A stretch of DNA of 64,000 nt, from contig CM073193.1 of NCBI GenBank assembly GCA_037042915.1, positions 1,798,001 to 1,862,000 of the forward strand. The letters run 5' to 3'. Each line of letters opens with the position of its first letter. The stretch's first letter is position 1. The translations under genes and the position numbers were made by a program. The notes under the pieces were generated by a model. The model was given only the letters and a program-made list of their open reading frames with translations. It searched no databases and was not told where the DNA came from. The DNA comes from Auricularia sp. M13 (lineage: Eukaryota; Basidiomycota; Agaricomycetes; Auriculariales; Auriculariaceae). Positions 10,495 through 22,228 of the stretch are shown here, piece after piece.

Positions 10495-13440
10495 TTACGA
10501 GTTGTACCCGCCGCCGCCGGCGAGCGCCTGGCGCAGGACGAAGTCGACGGCCTCGCGGTCCTGGCTCTGGCGGAACATTTCCTGCTGGATGCGCGCCTCG
10601 CGCTCCTCGTACATGCGACCGAGAGTGCTGATGCTCGCCAGCGCCGTCTCCAGCGCACGCCGGAGAGCCTCCTCGTTGCCGCCTGCACCTCCAGCCTCCG
10701 CAAGCGACAGCTGCGCCAGGCGATCTGCGAGCGATACGCCTGCAGACCCGCGAGCGGCGGCGCGCTGCGCCGCGAGACGCGCAAAGGAGGCTCGCATCGT
10801 GCTTATGTGTGGCGAGTGCGCTGCATGCTCGGCCTCTGCGCGTCGAATTGAGCGCGAGGACAGCGCCCGCAAGGTGTGCGTATCTGGCGGCGCTGCCATC
10901 AGCACCATGGTCGCGTCCGTCAAGCGGTCCACTTCTCGGAACTGCAGGCGACACAGTCAGTAACTGGTGAATGGCGAAATGGGGCAACGTACTGCTTTGA
11001 CGAGCCCATTCCATTTCTTCTCGAACTTCTTCCGCCGGCGCTCAGCGCCTGCGACATACGTGGGGTGGAATTCCAGTCCAAGCAAATCTTCATCGTCCTC
11101 GTCGCTCACATCGACCCACTCGTCCTCGCCATGCTGCTCCGCGTCCTTCTCGTCGTCTCTCAGCTCGTCGTCGTGAATCTCCGTCTGTGCCTCAGTGCCG
11201 TACTCGTCCCCGCTGTACTCCGTCTCGGGCGGCGCGGTGCTCTCTCCGCGCTGCGGCACGACGACGCTCTGCCAGTTGCGCTTCTTGCGCTTCGCCGCGC
11301 CCGCGCGGCGGAAGAAGCTGCCCATGCCGCCGCCCATCCCGGGGCCCTCGACGTGCGACTGCGTGGGCGACGAGCGCGCGGTCGGCGCGTACACGTGCGG
11401 CGGCAGGAACGGGAAGAACGCCGTCACGGGGAACGGCGTCGTCGCCGGTGAGAACGCGCTGTCTGATCCCGGCGGCGCCGCGGCGGCTGCGGCGCGCATC
11501 ATCGCGAGTTGCGCGTCGTAGCCTGCGAGGCCGTATGTATATGGGTACGGCGTCCCGCGCGGCTCTTGCGGCGTCGGCGGCTCTGGTGCGTCCGGCCGCG
11601 CGGGATGCAGGTGCGAAGAGTTCGAGCCGTTCGAGCCGTTCGTCTGCACATGCTGCTGCTGTTGATGCTGCTGGTGCTGGGCGTACTGCGGGTAGACGGG
11701 CGATGCGGCCATGCTCGGCAGCCCGGCCATGTCCTCCATCTGCAACATCTTGTGCAGCTGCGCCGCGATGGTCTCGTTGTTGGTGTACACCGGGAACGTC
11801 TGGTACTGCTGCTGGTGCTGCTGCTGAGGGTGTTGCTGAGGGTGTTGCTGCGGATGGTGCTGCTGCTGCTGTTGGTGCTGTTGGTACTGCTGCTGCATCG
11901 CCCGCCTCTGTTGCTGCTGCTGCTGGGCGGGATAGCGCGCATTGCTGACCGTCGGCGGAGGCGGCGGCTCGCGCAGCTGCTGGAGCGTGGTGTTCTGGAA
12001 GACGTCCGGATCGAATCGGTCCGTCGTGATGTCGTACGCGAGATGGCCCAGCGGAGCGCCCGCGGACGACGTGCTGAGCACCGAGTCGCCGTTCATAAGG
12101 CTTTGCGCCATCGCCATCGACATGCCGGGCGGGAGATGCACCGAAGGCGAGCGCGGCGTGCCGCTGGAATGCGAGTCGGCGCCAGCAGGCACCGCTTCGT
12201 GCGGTTCTTGTAGATGGTGGCTCATGTTCTTGAGCTCGGCAAGATTCGTCCGAGAGGTCGGCACGGGTGGCGTCGCCTGAGGCTCGTCGTCGTCATCGTC
12301 GTCGTCCAGGTCGTCGTCCACCGCCGTATCCTCCGGCGAGCGATGGGCGAGGCCACCGTATGGCGTCGGCTCGACGGACTGGCGAGCGCCGGCGTAGCCG
12401 GCCTCAGTATCGTAGACAGTGGTGCTCGCCCACTGGCCGCTGAGTCGGTGCGGATTCCGAACGGGCTCCGGGTCGTGCTCGTTGTCGTTGTCGGCCTCTT
12501 CTTTGAAAGGCAGGCTGCGGTCCGGGGTGCGGGTCTTCAGCAGCTGGCGGCTATTCTGGCGCTGGAGGCCCGGATGTTGCTGCTGCTGGGCGGCATCATA
12601 CTTGAACGGCGGTGAGCTCGAGTCCGAAGAGTCGCTGCGATGATGGCGGTGAAGTACCTGCTGCTGTTGCTGGGCGTAGTACATGTCGCGTCCGCCCGCA
12701 ATGGAGGTCGGGGGCGAAGGCTGTTGGGTCCTTTGAAGCTGCGCCTGGGCCGGCTGTGGGAAGGAATGCGCGCGCGTAGGCGTCGTGGCGGGCATCGTGG
12801 CGGGCACGCGCGGGCCACGTGTTGGTGCCGCGGCCGGCTTGATGCTACCACCGTCCTGCGGCTGCAGCTGCAGCGGACTTGTGCGCTGCTGCGGCTGTTG
12901 TTGCTGCTGCTGGCCTGAGTCGCGTGGACTGTTGCGCTGGTCGAGGCGCTGCATGGACTGGGCGACGATGGGCGCGTACGGCGACTCCCCCTTCTCGACG
13001 TCCGATACGGCGACCTCGCCGTTCCGGACGTCCTCGGAGACAGCCCAAGGCTCGTTTGCGACAGGATAGTGCGGGGGTGGCACGCGGCGGACGCTGTGCG
13101 GAGTTCCCTGGGCGGCGGTGACGGCTGAGCCGTACATGGGTGCGATCATTGGCACCTGGTTCGCTGCAGCCGTTGGAAGGCTTCCCGCGGGCGGCGTGCG
13201 CTGGAGCTGAGACGGGTATTCGCTTGTGGGCGAGTGCTGGAGGGCCAGCGGTGGCTGGGGCTGGACGGCGTGCATTGCAGGGCGGGCGGGCGTTCCGTAC
13301 GGCGACGGGGGGCCTGCAACTGTACAGTCACGGTACAAGGAAGAGGATGAGCAGCTGAGTTGGGCGGAGCGAAGACAGTACGTACAGGACAGGCTGCCGG
13401 ACTGACCCCGCCGCATAGTAGTTGTCCGAGGACTCGCCAT
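10495..13440 (-). CDS. Gln/Pro-rich conserved basidiomycete protein, function unknown
   Basis: Three exons: 13440-13386, about 13319-10993 and 10941-10495, giving about 942 residues. The intron at 10942-10992 (GTACGTTG..CTGCAG) is clear. The first intron ends at either 13320 or 13314; both keep the frame. The first 600 residues are disordered and rich in Gln, Pro and Ser, with polyglutamine tracts and a run of Asp near residue 350. An acidic stretch leads into the conserved C-terminal block, with 'KKFEKKWNGLVKAF' and 'REVDRLTDATMVLMAAP', then a helical tail. I recall similar tails in uncharacterised agaricomycete proteins but know no function. Its promoter faces the tRNase Z-like gene across 1.37 kb. 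No membrane segment is seen. Confidence 0.75.
11650..11935 (-). repeat. CAG-type triplet tract (polyglutamine)
   Basis: Imperfect CAG/CAA codons on the minus strand encode Gln-rich runs mixed with His and Pro inside the gene at 10495-13440. A smaller tract lies near 12890-12915. Length polymorphism between strains is likely. Confidence 0.8.
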
Positions 13441-14807
13441 TGTTCTTGCTCGTTGTTGCCGACGTCCACGCGCAAAGCTTCAAAGGCGCACACGCAAGCC
13501 ACAAGCGCGAAATTGCTGCCACTCAGCCAGTCGCCCAACCTTCAGCTCTGCCTCGAGGTCTCCGTCCTAAATGGGCTGCCTCGAGGCATCACAGGTAACT
13601 CCGGCCCGAATGGACCCGTACGACCCTGACCTCGAGCTCTTTGTTTCGGTTTCGAATGCTGCTGGCGTTTCCCTCTCAAGTAATTCCTGCCACCACGCGG
13701 TTCAAAGGTTTACTGAAATATTTCTTTTCAGCGTAACTTCCTTACCTGAAAATACCGATTTACGCAAACATGAAAATCCATCTCAGGCTGCTGGTCTCAC
13801 TCTCGGTCTACCACAACAGTATCCAACTCATGACGCGTCTCCCAGCCAAATGCGCCACCCAAACATTCGTCCCTTCTCGTCCTTCATTTCCCGCAGCACC
13901 GGGACATGCACCATTACAACAGCTTACTCTTACTGCAACCCTATTCCCTCAGGGTCTCCTCCTGCCGACAGCCATCTGAATTCTGGGTTGATTGCGATCG
14001 TCCCAGATATTACATACCACGCTGGCATTCGATCCTTCCCTGGCTCGACACAATCATGATAATCACAGCGCGCAGCTTGGGCGCATCCTACCCTGACCGG
14101 TCGCTTCATCTGCCGCTCCTATCTGCGTGGGGTTTCCCGCTCAGAATGCCCGACACCTTCCAGGGCGCCCATAGCCCTTGCATCGCTGGCACCCCCTGAT
14201 GACGCCCTATGCTCCGCACTCCCTCTGGGTCTGGATCTGCGGATTCTGCGCAACGAATAAAACAGTCAGGAATTCCGGCGCCACGATTCCCGGCGTGCTG
14301 AAGGACGCATCTCAGCCGCTCATGCACTTGGCGGAGAGCTCCGTGGTATCCTCATCGTCTTCGTCTTATAGTTTCTCCGACGGACTGAGGGCGGCTCTCG
14401 ATGTAGTCAGGATATGGTTGCTGTGGAACCTGTGACCCGCCCGTAAGGCCTTATCCCTCGTGGCTCACGACCTTCGAGTGACCAGTCGAGGCTCCTGTAT
14501 CCTGGATTCTGGACGCGCGTCAAGCAGTCTCGATTCCCGCGCTTACTGACTGACAGATTTCAATCGATAGCGCACGGGGGCTGACGCGGTCGCAGTCTCC
14601 ACCGATCCCGCCCACATCGCACAGCAAGGCGGGGGAACGTCTAGCGAGATGATTCTACGACGTTCTCCAGACGCACGCGACACGGGCAGCGCGGCAGCCG
14701 CATGCTTGTAGCCCCGAAACGGAGTCGCCTAGCCAGCATGCCCGTCCCACGCCTCCTACTTACCTTGGCTTCTCTCGTCCACCACAACGACCACTGGTAC
14801 CATAGAG
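13441..14807. other. shared upstream region of two divergent genes
   Basis: Lies between the start of the Gln-rich gene (-) and the start of the tRNase Z-like gene (+). Open frames of up to 162 codons overlap on this stretch but none resembles a protein family. Probably 5' regulatory sequence and UTRs. Confidence 0.4.
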
Positions 14808-17679
14808 ATGCTCGGCGAGCTCTATCTCGCCTTCTTGGGCACCTCCGCGGGCGAAGGGCCTACTGCGTCGCGCGGTTCGAACTTCCTGCTTGTTCGTTTT
14901 GGCCGCCCTGGTTTCTCACTTATATTTCAGGCGCGCCATGCATGCTCCTTCATCTGGGCAAGGAAATGTGGAGTAAGTTGTGCTTTCCTGAGCTCAACGA
15001 TATATTGAATGTCACTGGAACTATCACAGTGGTCGACTGCGGCGACGGGGCGTACCGCCAACTGCAGACGTTCCGCGCGCTGCACCACCCGCGCGCCGTC
15101 CTGCCCGGTACCAGCACGGAGGTCGACTTCCGCGTGCCCATCACGCGCATCTTTATCACACACCTGCACCGTGCGTCCGCCCTCGCGTGATGGCCAACTG
15201 AGAGTCACTCATCTTGCGTGCAGCGGGTCATGTGGCAGGTCTTCCACTTATGTTGCTTCGTCTACTAGGCGATGCTGTCGCCGCCGAGGACGAACGCGAT
15301 TTCAACGACAACCCCAGTCCGCCTGGTCAAACGACGGCGGGTGTCCACTCGCCGGTGCGTCTGCTCCTGCCTCTCGCCCCACAGATGCCCTGTATGCTGA
15401 TCTCAGGGCGGACAGCATTCGCGTGCACCTCACGTGACACTGGTGGGACCCGCGGGCCTCCGCCGCTTTCTTCGCAGCACGCTGAGCGCACTGCGGCTCG
15501 CACACCCGCGCGGCCGGTTTGCTGTGCATGAGCTGCTGTTGGACGACGATGCGCGTACGCCGTGCGGACCGACGCACCTTCTCTTGCCGAGCGAGGCTCC
15601 CGGACTCGACGTGCAATGTGACCGCTCCGGCTTATGGCGCGAATTCGATGTTGGCGCCGGTGGCGAGATCGTTATCAGCGCTGGGCCTGTCCTGCACACC
15701 GGTGAGGGTCCTCAGTGAACGGGAGGTCGGGTTAGCTTATGCAGAATCAGTTCCCAGCATCGGCTATGTCTTCACGGAGAGATCGCACGGTGTCCCACGT
15801 GCGCGTGTTTTTGACCCGGACGATCCGTCGGACTCGCTCACCATTTCGCACTCGTCCTCATCAGAAGCCGACGATGAAAACAGCCTGGGACCGGGTGTAG
15901 CACCACCGCCGCGTGTGCGCCGAGTGAGCTTCTCACTGCCGCCAGGCCATGAGTCGGAAAGGGATATGGAGAGTCCGAGGGAGCGAGAGCGGGACAGAGA
16001 TCCTCGCGAAATCTTCCCAGGTCGCAAGATCGTGGTGCTCGGCGACACCTGCGATGCGTCGTCTCTCTCACGAATAGCGATGGACGCGACGCTACTTGTT
16101 CATGAGGCGACGGACACCCATCTTCCGCATGAGAGTTCTGGCGCCGTGCGGGAGCGCGTCGTTGGCCGCGGTCACGCCACCGCGCAGATGGCCGGCGCGT
16201 TCGCGAAGAGCATTCGCGCGCGCCATCTCGTTCTTAATCATTTCTGCGCTAGGTTCGTCTCCCGCTGCCAGCGTTCTCTTTCCTTATATCCGATTTTCTC
16301 TTGCTCACTCCCGATGTAGGTTCCCTGCTCCCAGTGCGCCCAACGATCCGAAGGCGCTTGCAATGCAGGCTCTTGCAGCGCAAGCCAGTGCGCAGTGGGG
16401 GACCCGTGACCCCGGCGCACTTGTAATCGCAACCAAGGACTTTGACATTGTCGCTGCCCCGCCCGAAACCTCAACATATGCTCAAGCAAAGGAACTGCAT
16501 CCCGCACGACCTACACATCATCAAAGAGCCTCAAGCGCCGGTCAAAAGCTGTACGGAACTATGCCTGAGCCACAGCCATACCCGGGACAGCAGGCACCTC
16601 CTACCATTAATCGCCGACCCTCGATCTCAAGTCAACGAGGACCGTCGCCGCCATCTGCAGGGCCTACTCAGCAGTCGTATGACCTCATACCATATACGCC
16701 GGCCCAAGCTCCCCCTTCTGCCATGAATCGCCCGACGTCAATGTCTGGCCAACGAGGACCGTCTCCTCCATCTGCCGGTCACACTCAGCAGACGTACGAC
16801 CAAATGTCATACGCGCCGGCCCCTCCTCAGCCTCTTAATCGTCGCCCATCGATGTCTGGGCAGCGTGGACCGCCTCCCCCATCGGCAGGGCCGCCTCAGC
16901 AGCCGTATGAGGTTCAACCGTATACGCCAGCTCCTGCGCCTCCTCCGACCATCCATCGTCGGTCGTCGATGTCGGGACAGCGCGGCCCACCTCTGCCGTC
17001 TGCAGGAGCGCCTCAGCCTCAACAGCTGTTTGAATCGGCGCCGTATGTACCGACGCCAGCGCCGCCCCCGACCATCAATCGCTGGCCGTCGATGTCGGGT
17101 CAACGAGTCAGCGGGATAGTCCCTCCCTCTGCCTTTTTAGGTGAGAGTTTCGATTCTCTTGTCTTATCATATGCTGACTTGCGTATCATCAGATCCTGCG
17201 CAGGACTTTCGCCAGACGCACCAGCGAGCGCATAGCCAGCAGTATAACTTCACCATCCCTGCCAACGGCATGCCTCCACAGCAGCCGCAACCACAGCCGC
17301 AACCGCAGCAGAAGCAACAGCGACCTTCGCCCCCCACAGCGACTACGATGTACCCAGGTACGCTGCCCCCAGCCGCCGCGTCTCATACTCTCAAGCGTGG
17401 CGCACCGGCCGTCCTCACCCCACAGGCCACGAGCGGCGATCGTCCTACGCCGGTGGCGGGCAAGCTCCTCAAGTTCCGTACCCCCCGCCCCCGCAAGCCC
17501 AGCGCGGTTCGCATCCTCCTGGCGCGGCTTATGCGAGTGCGCGATTCACAAGTTGGCGGATGAAGACGTGGCTAAGACACTGACATCCGACCGTCAATGC
17601 AGATGGTGACCAGCAACCGCCAGGCGCGCGCGCGGACCGCAAGCGCTGGACTTTCCGTCTTGTGAGGTCGACAGTCTAA
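14808..17679 (+). CDS. tRNase Z-like metallo-beta-lactamase with a Pro-rich repeat tail
   Basis: Nine proposed exons: 14808-14910, 15030-15170, 15224-15354, 15407-15701, 15751-16252, 16320-17140, 17193-17357, 17426-17551 and 17603-17679, giving 786 residues. The first donor (GTTTCT) is weak and uncertain. Signature blocks of short-form (ELAC1-like) tRNase Z occur in order: 'LGTSAGEGPT', 'VVDCGDGAYRQL', 'ITHLH', 'LGDTCD', 'HEATD', 'GHATAQMAGAFA' and 'LNHF'. These enzymes cut the 3' trailer from pre-tRNA using two zinc ions. The central HxHxDH motif reads HLHPGH here across the intron at 15171-15223, so the catalytic Asp appears to be Gly. The domain also contains a long acidic and basic insertion (about 15800-16010). 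The C-terminal 350 residues are disordered with a tandem repeat. Activity is uncertain. Confidence 0.75.
16603..17106 (+). repeat. coding tandem repeat, about 111-120 bp, four full copies plus one partial
   Basis: Each unit encodes about 37-41 residues built around 'INRRPSMSGQRGPPPPSAG', followed by a Gln/Tyr stretch and 'PYTPAPAPP'. Copies differ by several substitutions. It forms most of the tail of the tRNase Z-like protein. Confidence 0.85.
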
Positions 17680-18030
17680 GTTTTCTCGGTTTGACGCTGT
17701 TTCTGTATTTCTTTTGAGTTTATTCCTTGTGTGTGGTTGTGCATAATTCACGCCGTATTTTCCGTTTTCATTTGCAGCTGGAAAAGGTGAGCTAGGCTTT
17801 GAGTATCAAGCATATTGATTTCCCTGTACGTGCTATTCGATCATTAGGTGGGGTGCGAATCGCGAAAGGAGAGAATTATAGGATGTAATTACAATACAGG
17901 TGTTTTGGGTGCAAATACAAGGAAGGCGCATGTGGCTTGCCATATAACTATCAACCCGGACTGTCAATCCAATTGTCCTCACGCAGAAGAAGCAAAAGAC
18001 ACGAAACCTTACACCTCGAGACGCAGAGCT

Positions 18031-19286
18031 TCACATGTTCAGTCCGCCCGCGAAGAACTGGGGCAGTCGCTCCCAAATGCCCGCTCGGCGATCGCGCAGT
18101 GTAGCACCTGCATTACGCTGACATGTCCCACACACGCCGTATAGAGTCTGCAACCCGGATTCTGCATCGTGTAACACGGCGAGCGGGTCTCGGCTGCGCA
18201 TGCCCGCGCTCAGCTGCCGCGCGAATGGTCCCCACCAGGTATTGAGAACGCTGCGGCAGCAGCACGGTGCGCTGCCGCAGATCCCAACGTCGCGTTCTTG
18301 CTGAGAAATGAAGCTGGAGAGCGCGGTTCGACCGCGCAGCAAGGTACGCAAGACAGAGGGTGAGAGCGTGCTGGTGAAGCGCACAACGGACTGGATGGAG
18401 AGGAGCGTGGATTCTGTTGCGGGGCTGCCGTTCTTTGAGGGAGAGGGAGGCGGGGACGCGGAGAGAAGCGCGCGGTCTGTGAAGACGCGGTTGAGATGAT
18501 AGAAGGCACTCGGGAGAACGCTGGGAATGTTGTGCTCGTGTGCGATCTCGATCATTTGCACTGAATTGCTTTTGTCAGTGCCTTCCCGAACCAGCATTCT
18601 GAATTCTGACACACGTACCAGCGTTAGGACCCTCGATTCCCGTTTCTATCAAGCCCTCTGCAATCTGCTCGCGCACGGCGTCTTCGCGCTCGTCCCACGC
18701 GTCGAGCATCGTAGGCCACTCGCGCTCCAGGAAGTCCACGACATCCGATCGAAGCGCGTCGACATCCCATTTGCTTGCCACTCTAAGAAGGGATGCCGCA
18801 CGGTCTGAAGCATCAGCGTCGATCCAGAATGCGAGGTTGAAGTGTCCAAGGTATCTGCGCGCGTCTGTGTAAATAGCTGCTGCACGAGCAAGCACATGGA
18901 CGGACGAACCCAATCACATAGATCCATTGCAGAAAGTGGTACAGATCCTCCGCGTCGTCGCAGAAGCGCACGACGGGCAGGTCGACACCGTCCAGATGTT
19001 CGTTTGGCTTAGCGGCCGCCGCCGTAAAGAGTGCCTTCCAACGAGCGCTCTGATGCACCAGCACTTTCTTATGTACCTTGAAAGCGCGCAGAGGCCGAGA
19101 AGACGATCGTTCTTCCGCCGTAACGGTCGCTGGCGCCACGAGCACGACGTCGCCGTCGTCGAACCATAGCTCGTCATCGCGCTCGACGTCATCTGGGCCT
19201 AGGCATTCGTCCTCGAAGACGGTTGCCAGTGTCAGTGTGCTGGAGAACGACGACGACGAGCGGCGCGGCCCATGCGAACGCGGCAT
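18031..19286 (-). CDS. BTB/POZ domain protein
   Basis: The ATG at 19286 opens an exon to about 18918, ending in a BTB fold: 'FKVHKKVLVHQSARWKALF', then 'FCDDAEDLYHFLQWIY'. A second exon ending at 18619 carries 'LLRVASKWDVDALRSDV', typical of agaricomycete BTB proteins. After a clear intron at 18561-18618 (GTACGT..CAG) the last exon runs to the stop at 18031. BTB domains mediate dimerisation or link substrates to Cul3 ubiquitin ligase; the partner here is unknown. The join between exons 1 and 2 (about 18918 to 18880) cannot be placed with GT-AG signals in frame, so that junction is unresolved. The gene converges on the tRNase Z-like gene 351 bp away. Confidence 0.75.
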
Positions 19287-20292
19287 TTGGGTGGCGCAAA
19301 GGAAAGGATAGACTATAGGTCGCGTTGTTGATGTCCCGCCGCGTTCATATAGAGAGCGTGCGACCACCGTGGCTGCGTCCGGGCCGGCAAACACGAGGCA
19401 GGGAAGCGCAGAAGGCCACGGAGAGTGAAGTGGTCCTTGTTTTTGTTCGTCTCGCGCGCGCTTCAGAAGGAGACGTCGCTTCGAGTATCCAGGTTGACCG
19501 TGGCGGCGTAAAGGCCGAAGGGACGAAGACAACATTGGATACCAAAGCTGTCATGGTCGATGACACCGCTGGGCCATGGTATTGCAATTATGTTGTGTAT
19601 ACGCCTGTCATGGTGGCAGCCTACAACAGTTATCAGTGAGGAGCCTGAACATTAGGCTGCTGACCTGAGCATTCTCACCTTTTTTTTGTCTGAATGCAGG
19701 CCCAGAAAATGCTGCCTGAGCTTTGCGCATTGCTTCCATCTATCGACCACGGGCCAGTGGGAAACGTACAGTGTCGAGCTCAGAATATAAGAGTGTCAGG
19801 GGAAAGGAGCGGAGATTCAACAGAAACAATGATCCTCCCAATGACATGCGCCGTTCTATGTAGGACCTTGCGCCTGAATACTACTACTACTACACGCCTT
19901 CGCGGAAACGCAACAGGCAGTCCGCTCATTTGAAGAACCGTGAGTTGCGCATGTTTTGCACTATCTCTAGTCGACTTATGGCGGGATCATTCTGTAGTCG
20001 TATCCAGCTCCGAGGCGCCATCTGAATCGCGGTCTGATTCCATTTCTCGCACAAATGACTGCTATGAAAGCGTAGGGGTAGACAACGTTCATTTCGACTT
20101 CAACCCAAGCTCTCCACCAATGAACCAAGGGTCGATCCTCACCAATAACATCGAAATCGTCATGTGCCATTGGCAGGAGCGTGGTCTGTATGAGGTTGGC
20201 TATCCAGCTACCTACCTAGCTCTAAGAACATGTCTACGTACCTCCAGGGAAGATAGCGAGCACCTCCAGCAGCGCAAGGGACATGCACAAAT
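19287..20292. other. intergenic stretch upstream of the BTB gene
   Basis: Contains the BTB promoter and unconvincing frames only. A frame at 19940-20410 (+) overlaps the antisense of the F-box tail and has no recognisable features. Confidence 0.4.
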
Positions 20293-20779
20293 TCACTTTT
20301 GCTCGGTGACAATCACCTCGCCTGAGGTCCACATGTCGGCCCCCCCTCGTGTCATGGCATCCCAGGCCGCGTCGTCCCCTGATGCCTCCACCTCTTCGAT
20401 AGCGAATTGAGTAGAGGGACGACCGAAGAGCACGAGAGCGTCCCGCAAATCGGAGATGGCGGCTTGTTTAGACTTCGAGTTGCCCGTGCGGGTGTAACGG
20501 CAGTAGACGCGTTTCATAGACTTCTTCTTCATGATCTCTGGGGTTAATATGATGGACAGGGCGTCGTTAAGCGTTGTCGCCGTAAAGCCGAGATGAGTCA
20601 ACGAAGGTAGACAATTGACGAGTGGTGGCAAGCATGCGCGCGTATCCGGAGAAACGGGCACGAATAGATGTGTAACGCTATTCACGCGGCTATAGATGAG
20701 CTGGTGAAGGGCGCCGTCCCTGGGCCAAAGTTCCAGGATCAGCTCTTTTATGTGGAGCTGCAGCGGGTGATCCTCCAAG
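20293..20779 (-). pseudogene. F-box-like gene, 3' half (separated by a LINE insertion)
   Basis: This is the C-terminal half of a host gene whose first half lies 10.5 kb away at 31271-31673 on the same strand. It reads 'LEDHPLQLHIKELILELW', 'VTHLFVPVSP', 'LPSLTHLGF' and ends 'DAMTRGGADMWTSGE'. Leucine-rich segments and a final 'AARGG.D.W' type block are usual in agaricomycete F-box-like proteins of about 300 residues. With one copy of the 16-bp target duplication counted, the two halves total 906 nt, exactly 302 codons, and the frame is continuous across the insertion point. Neither half alone should make a working protein. A proposed intact role would be substrate choice in an SCF ubiquitin ligase. 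Confidence 0.75.
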
Positions 20780-20795
20780 AGAAAACGCAGTCCAA
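20780..20795 (+). repeat. left copy of 16-bp target site duplication
   Basis: AGAAAACGCAGTCCAA, identical to 31255-31270. It sits at the point where the F-box frame is interrupted. Confidence 0.85.
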
Positions 20796-21596
20796 GGGCC
20801 ACCTTGCCTCCGGACCACCACGTCCTTTCCGAAATGATCTTGTTCCTGCCCTCTGCGGCAAGCTAGAGATGCAAAATCTGAACACACGCGCGATGCAAGC
20901 ACTGGGAGTCGTTCTAGACGATGCACAAATGCTCAAGCCGCCAAGTAAATATGTCGGCGACGCCGCCTCCGAGCACGACACAATCTGAACCATGTGTAAA
21001 GACGCAGAGAGATTCCCCGCCTCAGCCAGGCCGTTAAATGAGCCCATAGCATCCCAGACCGTGCTCACGGGCATCCGAGACATGGAAGTCGCTGTGGGCG
21101 TCGCCCACAGCCAGGGGGACATACGTGTCCGCAGCAAATGAGTCAGCGCTAGCACGTTTGATCCGTGACACCCGGACAAATGACGCACGCATAGTCAAAT
21201 TCCTCAACATTCCATCTCTCGCACACGACTGCCCGATCGGTGCGCCGGAAATGCAAGACACGTTTCTGGAGCTCGATGCAAATCTTCCGCACGCCTTATA
21301 TCCGGCGCCCGCTCTGCGTCCGAGAATTGTACTCAATGTCGCCCGTGTGCGTCAGTAAAAACGACTATGCTTCAACACGCGCATGAACAGCGGAAATTAA
21401 CTGTGATAACTGCCCGACGACCGCCACAATAAATCGAAGCCTGCTTGTCCCCCGGTGCGCACACAAACATTGCCTCTGAAATTACCACAAACATTCCACG
21501 CCTCGCCATACGAGAACGCAAGATCCCGGTCGTACACACCGTCGCTATAACCCACAGTATAAAATGCGACGCTAAAAAAAATGTGAACGACAGAAA
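20796..21596 (+). other. 5'-most part of the inserted DNA, no clear gene
   Basis: Begins GGGCCACCTTGCC right after the target duplication. Short frames on both strands, none recognised. A TATAAAA at 21559-21565 precedes the membrane-protein frame. Confidence 0.4.
21559..21565 (+). promoter_or_regulatory. TATA box candidate for the membrane-protein gene
   Basis: TATAAAA, 32 bp before the ATG at 21597, which would leave a very short leader. Judged from sequence and position only. Confidence 0.35.
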
Positions 21597-22228
21597 ATGC
21601 AAGACCCGAACGACGCTAACCCACCTCTCCCTCCGGTGGTCATCGCGCTGCTTATCCTCATCGCGATATGCCTGGGCGCAGCAGGGATAGTATCCCAGAG
21701 GCACCCCCACGGGCGCAACCCTTTCGAGGACCTGGAGCTCGCACAAGCTGCTGGTACGCAGGCGGCTACTCCAGCCCAGGATCCAGGGTCTGCGCAGCCT
21801 GGACCTGCCCCTGGAATACGTACCCCTCCCACGCCACTGGCTTCGGCGGCCGAACTGCGCGCCGACCCTCCGCCGATAGGCTCTAACTCCTCGCGTATCA
21901 CTGAGGAAGAAGGGACACGCCCAGTGCAGATCATCATCCGGGATCACCTGGCCCCCGGCCAGCAACCGCCGACGTTCGAACCAGGTTCGCCTCACACCAA
22001 ACCATGCTAAGACATTCTAATCGTCCAATAGGGGACAACCGCATTTTCATTGCCCTCCCCGATAAGCCGCCGACGCCTCGTGGATACTGCGAACCATCTC
22101 GCGTAGTGACTCAACCTGTCCCCTTCGGGCCCAAACACCCTAATGCTGTAATGTTCGACAGCACGGCCAGCAGCGCCTCCAAGAAGGGTCGAATCTCCAT
22201 CAAAGGCCTCTTCCCTCCCTATAAATAA
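21597..22228 (+). CDS. small single-pass membrane protein encoded upstream of LINE ORF1
   Basis: Two exons, 21597-21984 and 22032-22228, with a 47-nt intron (GTTCGC..ATAG), encode 194 residues. A short polar N-terminus is followed by one strong hydrophobic segment, 'PVVIALLILIAICLGAAGIV', at residues 13-32. A Pro/Ala-rich stretch and a tail with 'GDNRIFIALPDKPPTP' and 'FGPKHPNAVMFD' follow. Lack of a cleavable signal before the segment suggests an N-terminal anchor. I do not recognise the family. It lies inside the DNA bounded by the LINE target duplication, so it is either an accessory frame of the element or a host gene carried along. The stop codon overlaps a TATAAATA box at 22220-22227. 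Confidence 0.55.
22220..22227 (+). promoter_or_regulatory. TATA box candidate upstream of LINE ORF1
   Basis: TATAAATA followed about 20-50 bp later by CT-rich sequence (from 22240), a common fungal promoter and start-site pattern. It overlaps the last codons of the membrane-protein frame and could drive transcription toward ORF1. Confidence 0.4.

Noticed and set aside
20800-20900. Minus-strand frame 'SERTWWSGGKVALG' running into the F-box tail, suggesting the tail gene has its own N-terminus here
   Set aside because: The 16-bp duplication next to poly(A), the exact frame continuity and the 302-codon total favour the half at 31.3-31.7 kb; the frame here soon meets a stop.
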